A stretch of DNA of 64,000 nt from Mariprofundaceae bacterium (GCA_021772895.1 JAJFLC010000004.1:41669-105668), one strand, 5' to 3'. Positions 36,624 through 46,479 are shown, numbered from the stretch's first letter. Numbers and translations are program-made. Notes: generated by a model from the letters alone, not told the origin.

Positions 36624-36669
36624 TATAAAAATTGTGGCCGACAGTTTCTTGAACGCTGCCGACCACAAT
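36624..36669 (-). terminator. Rho-independent terminator after flgE
   Basis: On the minus strand a 14-bp stem with two G-U pairs (ATTGTGG TCGGCAG ... CTGTCGG CCACAAT) and an 11-nt loop is followed by a run of T residues. It lies about 160 nt past the flgE stop, beyond repeat B, and closes the fliK-flgD-flgE unit before the motA promoter. Confidence 0.75.
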
Positions 36670-36690
36670 GGATGATTCATTTAAAATGAT

Positions 36691-36814
36691 TTAAGGATGG
36701 CCTGCCAAAATCATGCACGCGAAGTGTTTGATTTTGTGAGCAAAGGAAAAACCGCGTTTTTGCCTTTGCGTGCTGAAAAACTACGTTCATGTAGTTTTTC
36801 AGAATATCCCTAAA
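36691..36814. repeat. Dispersed palindromic repeat, copy B
   Basis: About 120 bp closely matching copy A over GGATGGCCTGCC through the perfect 11-bp hairpin TGAAAAACTAC/GTAGTTTTTCA (36774-36801). Its right end, read in reverse, is TTTAGGGATATTCTGAAAAA, the family's terminal repeat. The left terminal segment found in copy A is missing. It lies between flgE and its terminator. Confidence 0.8.
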
Positions 36815-36828
36815 TGAATTCAAGCTAC

Positions 36829-38370
36829 TTACCGCTTGATCTGCATCAGTGAAGAGAGCATTTGATCGGTGGTCATAATGGTTTTTGAGTTCGCCTCATA
36901 ACCACGCTGTACCACGATCAGCTTCACAAATTCTCCAGCAAGATCCACATTGGACTGCTCAAGACCAAAGGGCGTAATCGAACCCATACCACCATTACCG
37001 GGTTTCTCAAGAACCGGTGTACCGGATGCAATGGTCTCCTGTTTCAGGTTATTACCCACACTGGTCAGCACCGAGTCATTCGGGAAGTTGGCCAAAGCCA
37101 CCTGATAAAGCGAACGACGCTGTCCATTGGTGAACACACCAAAAATTCGACCTGTTGAGTCCGTTTCCAAACGATCCAGGAATCCTGAAGTGAAACCATC
37201 ACGGGTCATGCCACGCGTTGCAAAAGAACCCGCCAGTTGAACTGTACCGTTCAAACCTGTTCCCGTGACGCCCTGTTGGTCGGCAGTGGTTGCCTGCCCA
37301 AAGTCAAAACCGATGGTGCTCGCCGCAGCACTGCCCCATGGGAAAGTAACGCCCGCGCCAACTTCAGTCACCAGCTCACCATTGGTACCAAAGACCAGCT
37401 GATTGGCTGTCGGGCTTGTCAATACATTACCTGTTGTAACGTTGATACCCGCACTGACAGGTGCTACACCGGATACTGTCACCGAGCCACCCAGTGCTGA
37501 ACCCACCGTTGTACCTATCGGAATAAGCACGGTATTGATTGTAATCGCTGTATCGAAGGTGGTATCGGCAGATATCTGCGACCCAAGAGGGATCGTAGCG
37601 GGCAAAGCTGCATTGGTGGTGTTAAAGTTCGTTGTCGCAGAACCAATGATGATCTGTTCACCTGCTGTACCGCCCACTTCTGCGCCGTCAACACCGGTAT
37701 GCCATGTCCAGTCATTGGCTGCCGTTTTAACAAAGTATAAGGACACCGCATGCGTTTGGCCCAATGAGTCAAATACATTCACCTCTGATTTATAGTGATA
37801 GGTGCCCGCATTGGCAGGATCAAACGCTGTCCCTGCCGCAAATGGAATGGCATTGGAATCGAGCGTCACACCCGGCTGTATCGCTGTGGTTGCCTGTGCC
37901 TGTGCAGCCAGATTACCGAAAGTAATGTCTGCCACGTTACCTGTAGCCTGTCCTGCCGTATTCGTGGCCCAGCCTTGCACCACAAAACCCTGACCGTCGA
38001 TCAGGTTCGAGTCCTTATCAAGGAAAAACGCGCCGGCACGTGTATAAAAAGTCTCGTTACTTGCCGGATTCCTCAATGCAAACATACCACGCCCGTTAAT
38101 CGCCATATCGGTTGGATTGGTCGTGTTTTCAATTGAACCCTGCGAATTATTTTTGGTAATCTGTCCAATTCGAACACCGTTACCTACCTGGTTGGCAATG
38201 TTCGAACGTGTTACGCCCACGGTTTGTGATAACACATCCGAAAACACAACGCTCTGACTCTTAAAACCGAGTGAATTCACATTGGCGATGTTGTCACCGA
38301 TCACACGAACCGCTTCACCAAATGCTGAAAGGCCACTGGAACCTGTGAATAATGCATTATAAATACCCAT
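36829..38370 (-). CDS. flgE: Flagellar hook protein FlgE
   Basis: A 513-aa hook subunit. The N-terminal rod-type motif ALFTGSSGLSAFGEAVRVIG and ANVNSLGFKSQSVVF and the C-terminal VDLAGEFVKLIVVQRGYEAN pair as in all axial proteins. The middle holds the FlgE D1/D2 domains and an extended Thr/Val/Gly-rich, beta-strand region (about residues 230-345) longer than in enteric hooks. AGGAG precedes the ATG. It follows flgD after a 166-bp gap that holds repeat C. Confidence 0.95.
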   Translation of the reverse strand: MGIYNALFTGSSGLSAFGEAVRVIGDNIANVNSLGFKSQSVVFSDVLSQTVGVTRSNIANQVGNGVRIGQITKNNSQGSIENTTNPTDMAINGRGMFALRNPASNETFYTRAGAFFLDKDSNLIDGQGFVVQGWATNTAGQATGNVADITFGNLAAQAQATTAIQPGVTLDSNAIPFAAGTAFDPANAGTYHYKSEVNVFDSLGQTHAVSLYFVKTAANDWTWHTGVDGAEVGGTAGEQIIIGSATTNFNTTNAALPATIPLGSQISADTTFDTAITINTVLIPIGTTVGSALGGSVTVSGVAPVSAGINVTTGNVLTSPTANQLVFGTNGELVTEVGAGVTFPWGSAAASTIGFDFGQATTADQQGVTGTGLNGTVQLAGSFATRGMTRDGFTSGFLDRLETDSTGRIFGVFTNGQRRSLYQVALANFPNDSVLTSVGNNLKQETIASGTPVLEKPGNGGMGSITPFGLEQSNVDLAGEFVKLIVVQRGYEANSKTIMTTDQMLSSLMQIKR

Positions 38371-38408
38371 CGTTATTCTCCTTTTTTATCTTCTTACCTT
38401 TGTACACG

Positions 38409-38530
38409 GCTATAAAAGGCCGTCAAAATCATGCGTGGTTAACGATTGCTTTTATAAGCAAAAGCAAAGGAAAAACCACGCTTTTGTCCTTGCATGCTGA
38501 ATAAGTACATGGATGTGCCCATTCAACTAC
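38409..38530. repeat. Dispersed palindromic repeat, copy C (diverged)
   Basis: About 120 bp matching copies A and B through GTCAAAATCATGCGTGG, AAAGCAAAGGAAAAACCACG and CTTTTGTCCTTGCATGCTGAA. Its right-hand hairpin has decayed (TGAATAAGTAC against GTGCCCATTCA). It fills the gap between flgD and flgE, so it is probably transcribed within the operon. Confidence 0.7.
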
Positions 38531-38536
38531 AATCAA

Positions 38537-39199
38537 TCAAAGCCGGATCTCAGAGACGTCCGCAACATTGGCGAGCAAACCACCCACCATCAGTTGCACG
38601 CCCGATGAAGTCATGCGTACGGCATCCACGATGCCTGTGCGCTGAACATTTACAGGCACACTCAGGCCATCAGCATCTGCAGCGATCACATCAATGGAGT
38701 AATTGCCAGATGCCGCCACAGCACCTGAATCCGTCTTACCATCCCAGCTCAGTTGATGTGTGCCAGCTGCCAATGCACCCAACGCATAGGTTCGTACAGG
38801 CGCTCCGCTTGCATCAGCAATCACGACATAGTTCTGTTTTGTATTTCCTGCTACATCGATTGCAAAGTTCTCAGCGGTACCGCTAAAATTAATAATACTC
38901 TGATTCACGGTTACCGTTTTACCCAGATAGCTGGCCGCAGAATCGCTCGAACCGCTGCTCTGGGCCCCTACAAGCTCTTGAAGCAGAGCATTCGTATTGG
39001 TCTGCTGTTCCACCATGTTAAATTGCGCCAGCTGAGTCGACATCTGGGTCGCATCACTTGGATTCAGTGGATCCTGATTCTGCATCTGTGCAATCAGGAG
39101 CTTTAGAAAAACCTGCTTATCGCCAATATCCTGCTGCGTGCTTCTTGCCTGATTTCCGCCGACAGGCCCGTATGTAGGGGTTGTGATTTCTAAGGGCAT
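38537..39199 (-). CDS. flgD: Flagellar hook cap / assembly protein FlgD
   Basis: A 220-aa scaffolding protein that caps the growing hook. The N-terminal region QVFLKLLIAQMQNQDPLNP and QLAQFNMVEQQTN are family hallmarks; two beta-rich domains follow, including GTHQLSWDGKTDSGAVAASG, the FlgD Ig-like pattern. It starts 9 nt after fliK, giving the common fliK-flgD-flgE order. Confidence 0.95.
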   Translation of the reverse strand: MPLEITTPTYGPVGGNQARSTQQDIGDKQVFLKLLIAQMQNQDPLNPSDATQMSTQLAQFNMVEQQTNTNALLQELVGAQSSGSSDSAASYLGKTVTVNQSIINFSGTAENFAIDVAGNTKQNYVVIADASGAPVRTYALGALAAGTHQLSWDGKTDSGAVAASGNYSIDVIAADADGLSVPVNVQRTGIVDAVRMTSSGVQLMVGGLLANVADVSEIRL

Positions 39200-39208
39200 C
39201 TTGATCTC

Positions 39209-40945
39209 CTATGCCAGAATATTTATCCGGCCATCACTGGCGGTATTAATACCAAGCCGTATGGACGACCCGTCCTGTTCTTCACCGGATGTGCCATTAA
39301 AATTAGAAAATTCATGAAACGCGGAATGCCTGTTGCCAGATGATCCATCCTGCTGACCTTGCGAATTCATGCCCATGGAAAATTGACCCAGTTCGAGCCC
39401 CTGTTGTGCCAGAGCCAAACGCAACTGAGGTAGCTGCTGTTCAAGCACCTGGCGAGAAGCCGCCTGATCCACTGCGATATGAACCTGAAGCTGCTTGGCA
39501 GCATCGCTCTGTAACGTGATTTGGACTTTTCCAAGATGTGCAGGTTCAAGCTGCAACTCCAGCTTCATGGACCCATCTTTGGCTGAGCGGGCAATCTCAA
39601 GCATCGCCTCAGCAGGTTTGTATACCTGACCGGATTTTTGACTCATCTGCATAGAAAAGTCATTTCCACGGACAGATTTGGAATCAGTCTTTGCCATATC
39701 TCCCAACAAAGTCTCTTGCTGCTGTGATGAGCTACTGTCCTGCTGAGAACTTCCCAATGATTGATCACCAACCTGTGACCCCATACGTTCTGCACTTACA
39801 ACCTGAGCAAATTGCGCCTGCTGTGCCTGCGCAGCACTCCGAACTTTATTGCTTTGAATCAATGGGTTGACTGGTGCATCTGCCTGTTCAGCCTGTTTGC
39901 CAACATGCTCCATTGCAGCCTTCAACTGAGCTTCTGTCAGTTGCGTTGGTGCACGTTGGGTGAGGTTTTGAACACGTTGTTCACTAACTCTTAAACCATC
40001 TTCCAAATCACCCTCAACAGGTATGCCCGACTGAGCTATATTTGCCTGATTGGAAATCTTCACCTCTTTTGCGGTGCCTGTTTCAAATTTTAATTGGTTT
40101 TTTCCCGATACATCTTCGGATTTAGCAACCAACACAGGTTTTTCCACAGATTCTGAAGTCCGCTTCTGAAGTTCATGTCCAAACACTCCGCCTGTGAGAG
40201 GAGCGCCTTTAATGTCACTTCCCTTTTCAGGAGTGGCAATGCTTGTCGCTGTGTTAGCTATACCTGCGTTTGTTGCAGATGCACTGCTTGTAGTTGATTT
40301 TGTTTTTGTCCCGTTGCCAATAACTGCATGGTTTATAACTAAGTTATTTGAGTTGAGTTCACCTGCTTTGGATAGAAGACCTGCATGTTTCTCAAGCTGG
40401 CCCCTCATGGATGCATCTGCGGATAGCTTCTCTTCTATTGAAGAGGCATCTTTGGAAACATTCAACAGATTCTGCTGCATTCCCTGCTGCTGATTTGCAA
40501 ATAAATTGTTTTTACCCTGTTTACCTTCTCCATGAGAAAGTAATGCCTCAGGCGCCGTATTTTTCGTAAGCAGACTTACCTGTTCTGTCTGAACCATTCC
40601 CAGACCGATGACCGCATTCATCTGATCTTCGTCTAACATCTGCTTCTCTTTGGATACGGACAGATTATTTTCACCATTGAATGAAGCAAACAATGCTTCT
40701 TTCATCGTTTCAGCAGAGGCTACATCTTTACCCTGAAGTTTAACCTGAAGCGGAATCCCCGACTGCATGCCAGGAACAAAACCTTTGTCTTTTTGATGCA
40801 GCGCAAAACCTTCCATGCCATTTTTGCTTAAAATGCCTTTATTTTGTGTCGTCATCGCCTGTCCGGAAAGCAGAGAGCCATTCTCTCCATTCTGTGTCTG
40901 CTTTTGAAAGGCAGCTAGAAACTTGGCAAAAAGACCACCTTTCAT
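39209..40945 (-). CDS. fliK: Flagellar hook-length control protein FliK
   Basis: A 578-aa secreted ruler protein. The long N-terminal part is Gln/Ser/Lys-rich and disordered. The conserved C-terminal domain (about the last 120 residues) contains GSMKLELQLEPAHLGKVQIT and LEQQLPQLRLALAQQGLELG, the Flg_hook signature that meets FlhB. ATG at 40945 has AAGG 8 nt upstream; an ATG at 41011 adds 22 residues but has no ribosome site. A sigma-54-like promoter lies just upstream. Length is above average, which in this family can mean longer hooks; that is inference. Confidence 0.9.
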   Translation of the reverse strand: MKGGLFAKFLAAFQKQTQNGENGSLLSGQAMTTQNKGILSKNGMEGFALHQKDKGFVPGMQSGIPLQVKLQGKDVASAETMKEALFASFNGENNLSVSKEKQMLDEDQMNAVIGLGMVQTEQVSLLTKNTAPEALLSHGEGKQGKNNLFANQQQGMQQNLLNVSKDASSIEEKLSADASMRGQLEKHAGLLSKAGELNSNNLVINHAVIGNGTKTKSTTSSASATNAGIANTATSIATPEKGSDIKGAPLTGGVFGHELQKRTSESVEKPVLVAKSEDVSGKNQLKFETGTAKEVKISNQANIAQSGIPVEGDLEDGLRVSEQRVQNLTQRAPTQLTEAQLKAAMEHVGKQAEQADAPVNPLIQSNKVRSAAQAQQAQFAQVVSAERMGSQVGDQSLGSSQQDSSSSQQQETLLGDMAKTDSKSVRGNDFSMQMSQKSGQVYKPAEAMLEIARSAKDGSMKLELQLEPAHLGKVQITLQSDAAKQLQVHIAVDQAASRQVLEQQLPQLRLALAQQGLELGQFSMGMNSQGQQDGSSGNRHSAFHEFSNFNGTSGEEQDGSSIRLGINTASDGRINILA

Positions 40946-41023
40946 CGCCTTACCCTTCAGGCCTTTAAGACCTGCGATGCTCGTGTTTGGGTTTGAAGTC
41001 TGTTCTATCATACTCAACAAGAG

Positions 41024-41039
41024 AGCATGGATCAGGCCA
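41024..41039 (-). promoter_or_regulatory. Sigma-54-like promoter upstream of fliK
   Basis: The minus strand reads TGGCCTG-ATCC-ATGCT, with the essential GG and GC in the right spacing and three mismatches elsewhere to TGGCACG-N4-TTGCW. The predicted start near 41014 gives a 69-nt leader to the ATG at 40945, or almost none to 41011. Confidence 0.45.
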
Positions 41040-41108
41040 GAGTATTATCTCTTATTTTTCAATGATTTATGGTAATAAAGGAAAAAAGTAACAGGAAAAT
41101 ATTTCCCC

Positions 41109-43970
41109 TTAGGAAGAAATATCTTCCGCAATAACAATCAGCTCGGCAATATCTGCCCGATGATCTGTCCATGAACGTCTGGAGACAGGATTCCCAAACG
41201 CATTGATAATCAGCCCATGCTGACGCAGACAGGTAAAATCCTCCTGACGAGGAAAAACATGACGAATGATATCCTGTAAAGGATCAGACCACGTAAATGC
41301 TTCATTCAGGCGATAACCAATCCAGATATAACCCTGATCAAGAAGTCCCCTGTAGAGCTGACACGGATCATTCGGCAGCTCACCATCAAACTCCAGTGTT
41401 ACCAGGTCCATTGTATCATCCTCACCAACATCTCCCATCAGGTCGTCAATGACATGTCTGACTGTCCGCTGCATTTCATAAACTTCCGGTGTCTCTGATG
41501 TATACATGTGATAACTGGTGTGTGCGACATAGGTTCCATAAAACTCATTGGGCACAATAATGTGCACTTCAGCAGGCATCTCAAAACGATCAAGTTCTTC
41601 CTGCAACAATCGTGCCTCACGTCTGTCGTCAAGGATCGGGAAAATCTCAGGTGACTCACCCGATTCTCTGATAATGGTCATCAGATGCGAAAGTATTGTG
41701 GTGATCACTGCATATGAGCCGGTCTGCATATGCAATGGACTTGAAAGAATAATTCTATCCATACCATTGGCGTATCTTCGTAATCGATTCATATCCGAGA
41801 AATCCCAGGGTTTGATTTCAATGGATACTCTTCCAGCAAGTTCTTCAGTGCCAACACGACGATTCAAATAATCAAGCTGACTGACACATTCCTCATCCGT
41901 CAAATCATCAATCATACGGATATCAAGGGTTTCGTATTCATCAAGAAGCCGTGCCAGTAATAAAGGCAAACTTCCAACCCACCCCATGATCAAAAGATTC
42001 AACGCTTTTGGGTGTTCATGTCTGTGAAGGTTATCCGGTGCTATGCCATCAACATTCATTTGTGCCAGCTCAGGAAAATGACGAACCATATAATGCATCT
42101 CATCACAGAGTGCATTCTGATCCAGCGCAATGCCTATGATGGCAACGATTTTAAGCGGATAAGTAAAACTCTTAAGTGTGTAAAGCGGATGCGCTGCCCC
42201 CTTCTCATCAACCACAGAAAGAACGGTTACGCCACGGCTGATAAGCAGGGTTGATATATCAAGCAAAGGAGCTTGAAACTTCCCGTCCGGCGTGGATATC
42301 ATCACCGCTGCATCGATCCATTGCAGTTCACAACACCACTCGGCGATTTGAAGTGCCGATTCCTCCGTCCTCTCTGGAACCATCAGGCGGCTCATCACCT
42401 GATCGAAATCACTATAGAGCATAATATTTTTGAACATATTGGCTCTGAAATCAGCCTGAGAAAGCACCACCGTTGGTTTATTATAAAAGTCAGAGCTATC
42501 CCAACCCACCTGTAACATATGGTGATGTGAATCAAGCATGGGTCTTGCCATGCCCGGCGTGGTGTAGTTCAAATAAATATTTGGATTCACTTTACGGATT
42601 GCCAACAGTTTGAAAAAATTCTGCGCAAGGCTCTCCGCTTCGTCCAGTCCATCGGGTGTATTCACAAGTGCCTGACGAGCAACCTCAAGGTTGACCCGCT
42701 GCAATGATGCAATCTCCTGAAGTGCCCCCCAACGGTATGAAACCCACTTTTCAGAAAGCAGCTCCTGAGGTGCTCGTTTATCCTCACCCAGCAGAACCAG
42801 TTTGAGCTTGGTAAAGCTTCGTTCAGCAATCGTGCGAAGTTGAGAAATCACGTAGGGTGAAACACTGTTCCAACCGACCATCACCATATGATTGGTGTAG
42901 TTAAGACGTTCGTTTCTCAGTTTCACCATCAATTCAGAGACGATGTTGGCTCCAATACCAATAAAAAAGGCAAGTACAAACAGGCCAATCACAATGGATA
43001 CAACCGAGACAAGTATAATGACATTGTTTTCCGGATAGAAAACCGCATTTCCCGGGTCCGTCAAGATCCTGAATGTAAACCAGATCCTGGCTAACATTGT
43101 ATGATCTTCAGGTTCCATCTTACCATTCTGGGTATAATCAAACTCGCCCATCAAAAACTGTGCAGCCACACCGCCGCCAATCGACATCACAGCCAGAATC
43201 AATACAATGAGATTAATCTCCTGAAGATACTGACCTTCATGCATCACATCACGTAAATTTTTGATAATCACCAGCCATGGCCGGAGAAGACGAACCAGAC
43301 GCAACATTCTTAAGGCACCGCCATAAGGAATAATGGCCAGCATTGGAACCATCACAATCGTTGCAATCGCATCGATCCACCAATAGATCCACTCCATCGT
43401 CTGATCTTTTTTAGATAAGTGCTCTTTCATACTCTGGAGAATTAAGAAACGTATAACCAACTCAACTGAGAAGAAAATAATCACAACCCATAACATCGTT
43501 CCTTCTGAGAAAAATGAGAGCAGTACAACCAGCGAAATGAACATGCCATACGTCGGCGAATACATGGCACTCTGCAAATCGATATACCGAAAAACCCTCA
43601 ATGTCCGCATCAGATAAAAAGCCCGGAAAAGCCTGACAAGCGTCGCATTTTCCGCCGCAATCTGAAGATCAAACACAGTCACCAGAAGTGATAAAATGCC
43701 AATAAAATCCATCACCAGAAAAAGCATATCAAGTTTGCGATTTAGCGAAGTACGATAAGGGTTGGTTTTAATTTTATGCGCCATGATGCCTGCGCGCACA
43801 ACAATTTCGATCATAAAAACAATAAACAGAACCGAGGCTAAAATTTGATTGTGTGTAAATGATAAAGCGACCAGGCCGATCATCAAAAATGCAAAACGCG
43901 GGTGCATAAGCACCCACTCCAAATGATGATAAATCAATGGTTTATCGAGTTTTTTAACGCTCATAAACAT
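41109..43970 (-). CDS. Tandem voltage-sensor-like ion channel with CASTOR/POLLUX-type pore and RCK-like domains
   Basis: A 953-aa membrane protein coded inside the flagellar run, 25 nt after the MotE-like gene. Residues 22-130 form an S1-S4 unit whose S4 carries Arg113, 116, 122, 125 and 128. Residues 142-240 form a second S1-S4 unit with Arg221, 224, 227 and 230 at perfect three-residue spacing. One pore unit follows: S5 about 250-274, a re-entrant loop with TDPGNA (304-309) and S6 about 315-345. TDPGNA resembles the ADSGNH-type filter of CASTOR/POLLUX channels. The cytoplasmic part (about 360-953) has Rossmann-like RCK segments (HMVMVGWNSVSPYVISQL; LNLLIMGWVGSLPLLLARLL). Ion selectivity and gating are unknown. 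The fold reading is my own from the sequence. Confidence 0.8.
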   Translation of the reverse strand: MFMSVKKLDKPLIYHHLEWVLMHPRFAFLMIGLVALSFTHNQILASVLFIVFMIEIVVRAGIMAHKIKTNPYRTSLNRKLDMLFLVMDFIGILSLLVTVFDLQIAAENATLVRLFRAFYLMRTLRVFRYIDLQSAMYSPTYGMFISLVVLLSFFSEGTMLWVVIIFFSVELVIRFLILQSMKEHLSKKDQTMEWIYWWIDAIATIVMVPMLAIIPYGGALRMLRLVRLLRPWLVIIKNLRDVMHEGQYLQEINLIVLILAVMSIGGGVAAQFLMGEFDYTQNGKMEPEDHTMLARIWFTFRILTDPGNAVFYPENNVIILVSVVSIVIGLFVLAFFIGIGANIVSELMVKLRNERLNYTNHMVMVGWNSVSPYVISQLRTIAERSFTKLKLVLLGEDKRAPQELLSEKWVSYRWGALQEIASLQRVNLEVARQALVNTPDGLDEAESLAQNFFKLLAIRKVNPNIYLNYTTPGMARPMLDSHHHMLQVGWDSSDFYNKPTVVLSQADFRANMFKNIMLYSDFDQVMSRLMVPERTEESALQIAEWCCELQWIDAAVMISTPDGKFQAPLLDISTLLISRGVTVLSVVDEKGAAHPLYTLKSFTYPLKIVAIIGIALDQNALCDEMHYMVRHFPELAQMNVDGIAPDNLHRHEHPKALNLLIMGWVGSLPLLLARLLDEYETLDIRMIDDLTDEECVSQLDYLNRRVGTEELAGRVSIEIKPWDFSDMNRLRRYANGMDRIILSSPLHMQTGSYAVITTILSHLMTIIRESGESPEIFPILDDRREARLLQEELDRFEMPAEVHIIVPNEFYGTYVAHTSYHMYTSETPEVYEMQRTVRHVIDDLMGDVGEDDTMDLVTLEFDGELPNDPCQLYRGLLDQGYIWIGYRLNEAFTWSDPLQDIIRHVFPRQEDFTCLRQHGLIINAFGNPVSRRSWTDHRADIAELIVIAEDISS

Positions 43971-43994
43971 CTTCTTCCATAAACACGCTGGATA

Positions 43995-44660
43995 TCACCG
44001 TCCAACGTTACTGATCTGTTTTGTTAATGCCTGACTGATGGTGACCGCTTTTTCAGGTGGCAGGAAGGAAAGAATTTTGCCAACCTGTTTCTCATTCATG
44101 CGTGAAAACATTTTCACGACTGTTGATAATTTCATCTGAGCAATCACGGGTGCTGCTTTATCAGCTTTCATGCCTTCATAAACAGCGGTAATACGTTTGA
44201 TCTTTTTAGATTTAATACTCTCTTCCTGCTGTAAAAGATCCTGAATACGGGTCTCAAGGTTTTCCAGTTCAGTAATACGTTTAGCCGCTTTGTTTTCTGC
44301 AATTTTGGCTTCTTTCTCACGTTCACTCAAAGATTTTTCCATCTCTGTAAGTTTTTCACGTGTTTTCCGAAGCGACTCAAGCAGTTCACGTTCAGCGGGT
44401 GCACTGAATGATTCTTCCGCAATTGCCATCGATGCCGCAGCTTCTGCAGATGGAATCAGCTGATCACCCAAAGCCAATACTGTCGCCGTGCTATCCACTG
44501 CAAGGTTACCCATAACTTCTACCGCGCTCGGTGCCTGTTCAGGTTCGTGTTCGACAGAAGATAAATAAAACGCTGATTGCTGAATAAAAGGTAAGCCTAT
44601 TTTTGCAGCCACAACACATGTTATCAGTATTAATAGCGAGGGTAGAAACAGCCGCCTCAT
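43995..44660 (-). CDS. motE: MotE-like flagellar protein
   Basis: A 221-aa protein with an N-terminal signal or membrane segment (about residues 5-22), a coiled coil (about 95-150, rich in Glu/Lys/Leu) and a C-terminal MgtE-N-like helical domain (VYEGMKADKAAPVIAQM; MNEKQVGKILSFLPPEKA). This matches the MotE/FlbB type of periplasmic motility proteins that assist stator or collar components. It starts at the base where fliJ stops. Function within the family varies, so the symbol is by similarity of layout. Confidence 0.8.
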   Translation of the reverse strand: MRRLFLPSLLILITCVVAAKIGLPFIQQSAFYLSSVEHEPEQAPSAVEVMGNLAVDSTATVLALGDQLIPSAEAAASMAIAEESFSAPAERELLESLRKTREKLTEMEKSLSEREKEAKIAENKAAKRITELENLETRIQDLLQQEESIKSKKIKRITAVYEGMKADKAAPVIAQMKLSTVVKMFSRMNEKQVGKILSFLPPEKAVTISQALTKQISNVGR

Positions 44661-45100
44661 TAGATTTTCAATCCACGGCTGCGTGATCCACTCATATCAT
44701 CAAGCTGCTGCTGTGTTTTGATATCCTGTAAACGCTGTTCCTTTTTATCGAATTTACGCTGCATTTTTTCATGCACTTTGTTTTTCTGATTGGCTGTGAC
44801 CCAGGCCTGAATCAGGTGTTGTTCCTGTTCATAGATTGCCTGTAAAGAAACATTGATTTCTTCAATGCGCTCATGTTGCTCCGCCATTGCAGCTTCCATC
44901 ATCAACAGCATCGAAGCCTGAGTTCCACCCTTCAACACCTGCTCGCGCTGTTGCCTGAGCTGTTTCAAATAGACCGTTACCTCTTCGCATCTGGCCCGGA
45001 GTTCCTGACGTCTGGCAGCCATTGCGCTTAATGCCTCTTCCACCTTGCTACGTTCGTGATTGGCCAACTTCGCCAAGATTTCATGCGGCGACAAACTCAT
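44660..45100 (-). CDS. fliJ: Flagellar export protein FliJ
   Basis: A 146-aa protein predicted to be one long antiparallel coiled coil, the FliJ fold. It links the FliI ATPase ring to FlhA and escorts chaperones. Sequence conservation in this family is low; the call rests on helical content, length and location directly after fliI, which it overlaps by 4 nt. Confidence 0.85.
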   Translation of the reverse strand: MSLSPHEILAKLANHERSKVEEALSAMAARRQELRARCEEVTVYLKQLRQQREQVLKGGTQASMLLMMEAAMAEQHERIEEINVSLQAIYEQEQHLIQAWVTANQKNKVHEKMQRKFDKKEQRLQDIKTQQQLDDMSGSRSRGLKI

Positions 45101-46479
45101 CCGACCACTCCCGCTGTCTGTTCAGACTTATCCATGGCTGACATCAGCTGTATTAATTTTTCCTGAGAACGTTCTTTGTTACTCTTCTCATTGGAATCCT
45201 GCTGAAGGAAATGTCGAATATTTGGCATGCGGGCAATCACTTGATCCAATTCCGGGTTTGATCCCTGTTCATATGCACCCATATTAATCATATCCTCCAT
45301 TCGCTCATACAATACCAAGTCCTTACGCAAGGAACGTGCCGCATTGAGAAGCTCAGGTGAAGTCAGTTGGTTTTCCAGACGACTGATACTTTTTAAAAGG
45401 TTGATGGCCGGGTAATGCCCCTGCTCTGCAAGGCGACGCTCAAGCACCACATGGCCATCAAGAATCGCCATCGATGCATCCGCAACCGGATCGGCAGAAA
45501 GATCATCGCCTTCAACAAGTACGGTATAAAGTGCGCTGATATCACCCTGGCTTTCACCGGGCCCTGCCCGCTCAAGAAGCTCAGCCAACGCGGCAAAACA
45601 CGAAGGTGTATAACCCTTACTGGTTGGCGGCTCACCCATCATCAATCCAATCTCACGTTGGGCCTGAGCAAAACGGGTCAGGCTATCCATCATCAAAAAC
45701 ACCTGCTTACCACGTTCACGAAATGCTTCAGCAATGGTTGCTGCAAGTAGCGCAGCCCGCACACGCACCACAGGTGGCATATCGGATGTTGCCACAATCA
45801 CAACACTGTGTTTCAAGGCTTCTGCACCCAACGAGACATCCAGAAACTCTCTGACTTCCCGGCTTCGTTCACCCACCAGCGCAATCACATTAATCTCTGC
45901 ATCGGAATTTCTGGCTAACATGCCCATGAGCATACTTTTACCCACACCAGCCCCTGCAAACAGACCCATCCGCTGCCCTCGACCCATCGGCAGGCACGAA
46001 TCCATCACACGAATACCAAGCCGCATCTGAGTGTCAATAACATGACGGGCATAGGGATTCAGTGGTTCGCCATGCAGTGGCAAAGATGTACCCGTCGGTG
46101 ATATAGGTTTGCCATCAATGGGTTCAGCCAATGCATTGAGCACTCGCCCCAAAAGATATTCATCGACCTGTACTGAAGGTGGCACTGCGCGTGGGCATAC
46201 TGTATCACCTGGTGCAATGCCCCGTGTGCTTCCCACGGGCATAAGCAGTGTTTGTTCATCTCGAAAACCCACCACCTCAGCTTCAATCACAGTTCCCGAA
46301 GAGCACTCAATATCACAAGCGTACCCAATACTTGTCTGTAATCCGGAAGCCTCAATCATCGGCCCCAGAACTTTATGTATACGTCCACGAATTGAGTAAG
46401 GATTTCTATGTTTTACTGCCTCAAAGAGGCTTCCTCGTCGTTTTGCATCCCATAATGGATTCCCTGCTTTGGAAATCAT
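45097..46479 (-). CDS. fliI: Flagellum-specific ATPase FliI
   Basis: A 460-aa hexameric ATPase related to the F1 beta subunit that prepares export substrates. The Walker A is GLFAGAGVGKSMLMGML; Walker B lies in QVFLMMDSLTRFAQAQREIG; the export-ATPase signature PPTSKGYTPSCFAALAELLE is intact. It overlaps fliH by 4 nt upstream and fliJ by 4 nt downstream. Confidence 0.97.
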   Translation of the reverse strand: MISKAGNPLWDAKRRGSLFEAVKHRNPYSIRGRIHKVLGPMIEASGLQTSIGYACDIECSSGTVIEAEVVGFRDEQTLLMPVGSTRGIAPGDTVCPRAVPPSVQVDEYLLGRVLNALAEPIDGKPISPTGTSLPLHGEPLNPYARHVIDTQMRLGIRVMDSCLPMGRGQRMGLFAGAGVGKSMLMGMLARNSDAEINVIALVGERSREVREFLDVSLGAEALKHSVVIVATSDMPPVVRVRAALLAATIAEAFRERGKQVFLMMDSLTRFAQAQREIGLMMGEPPTSKGYTPSCFAALAELLERAGPGESQGDISALYTVLVEGDDLSADPVADASMAILDGHVVLERRLAEQGHYPAINLLKSISRLENQLTSPELLNAARSLRKDLVLYERMEDMINMGAYEQGSNPELDQVIARMPNIRHFLQQDSNEKSNKERSQEKLIQLMSAMDKSEQTAGVVG

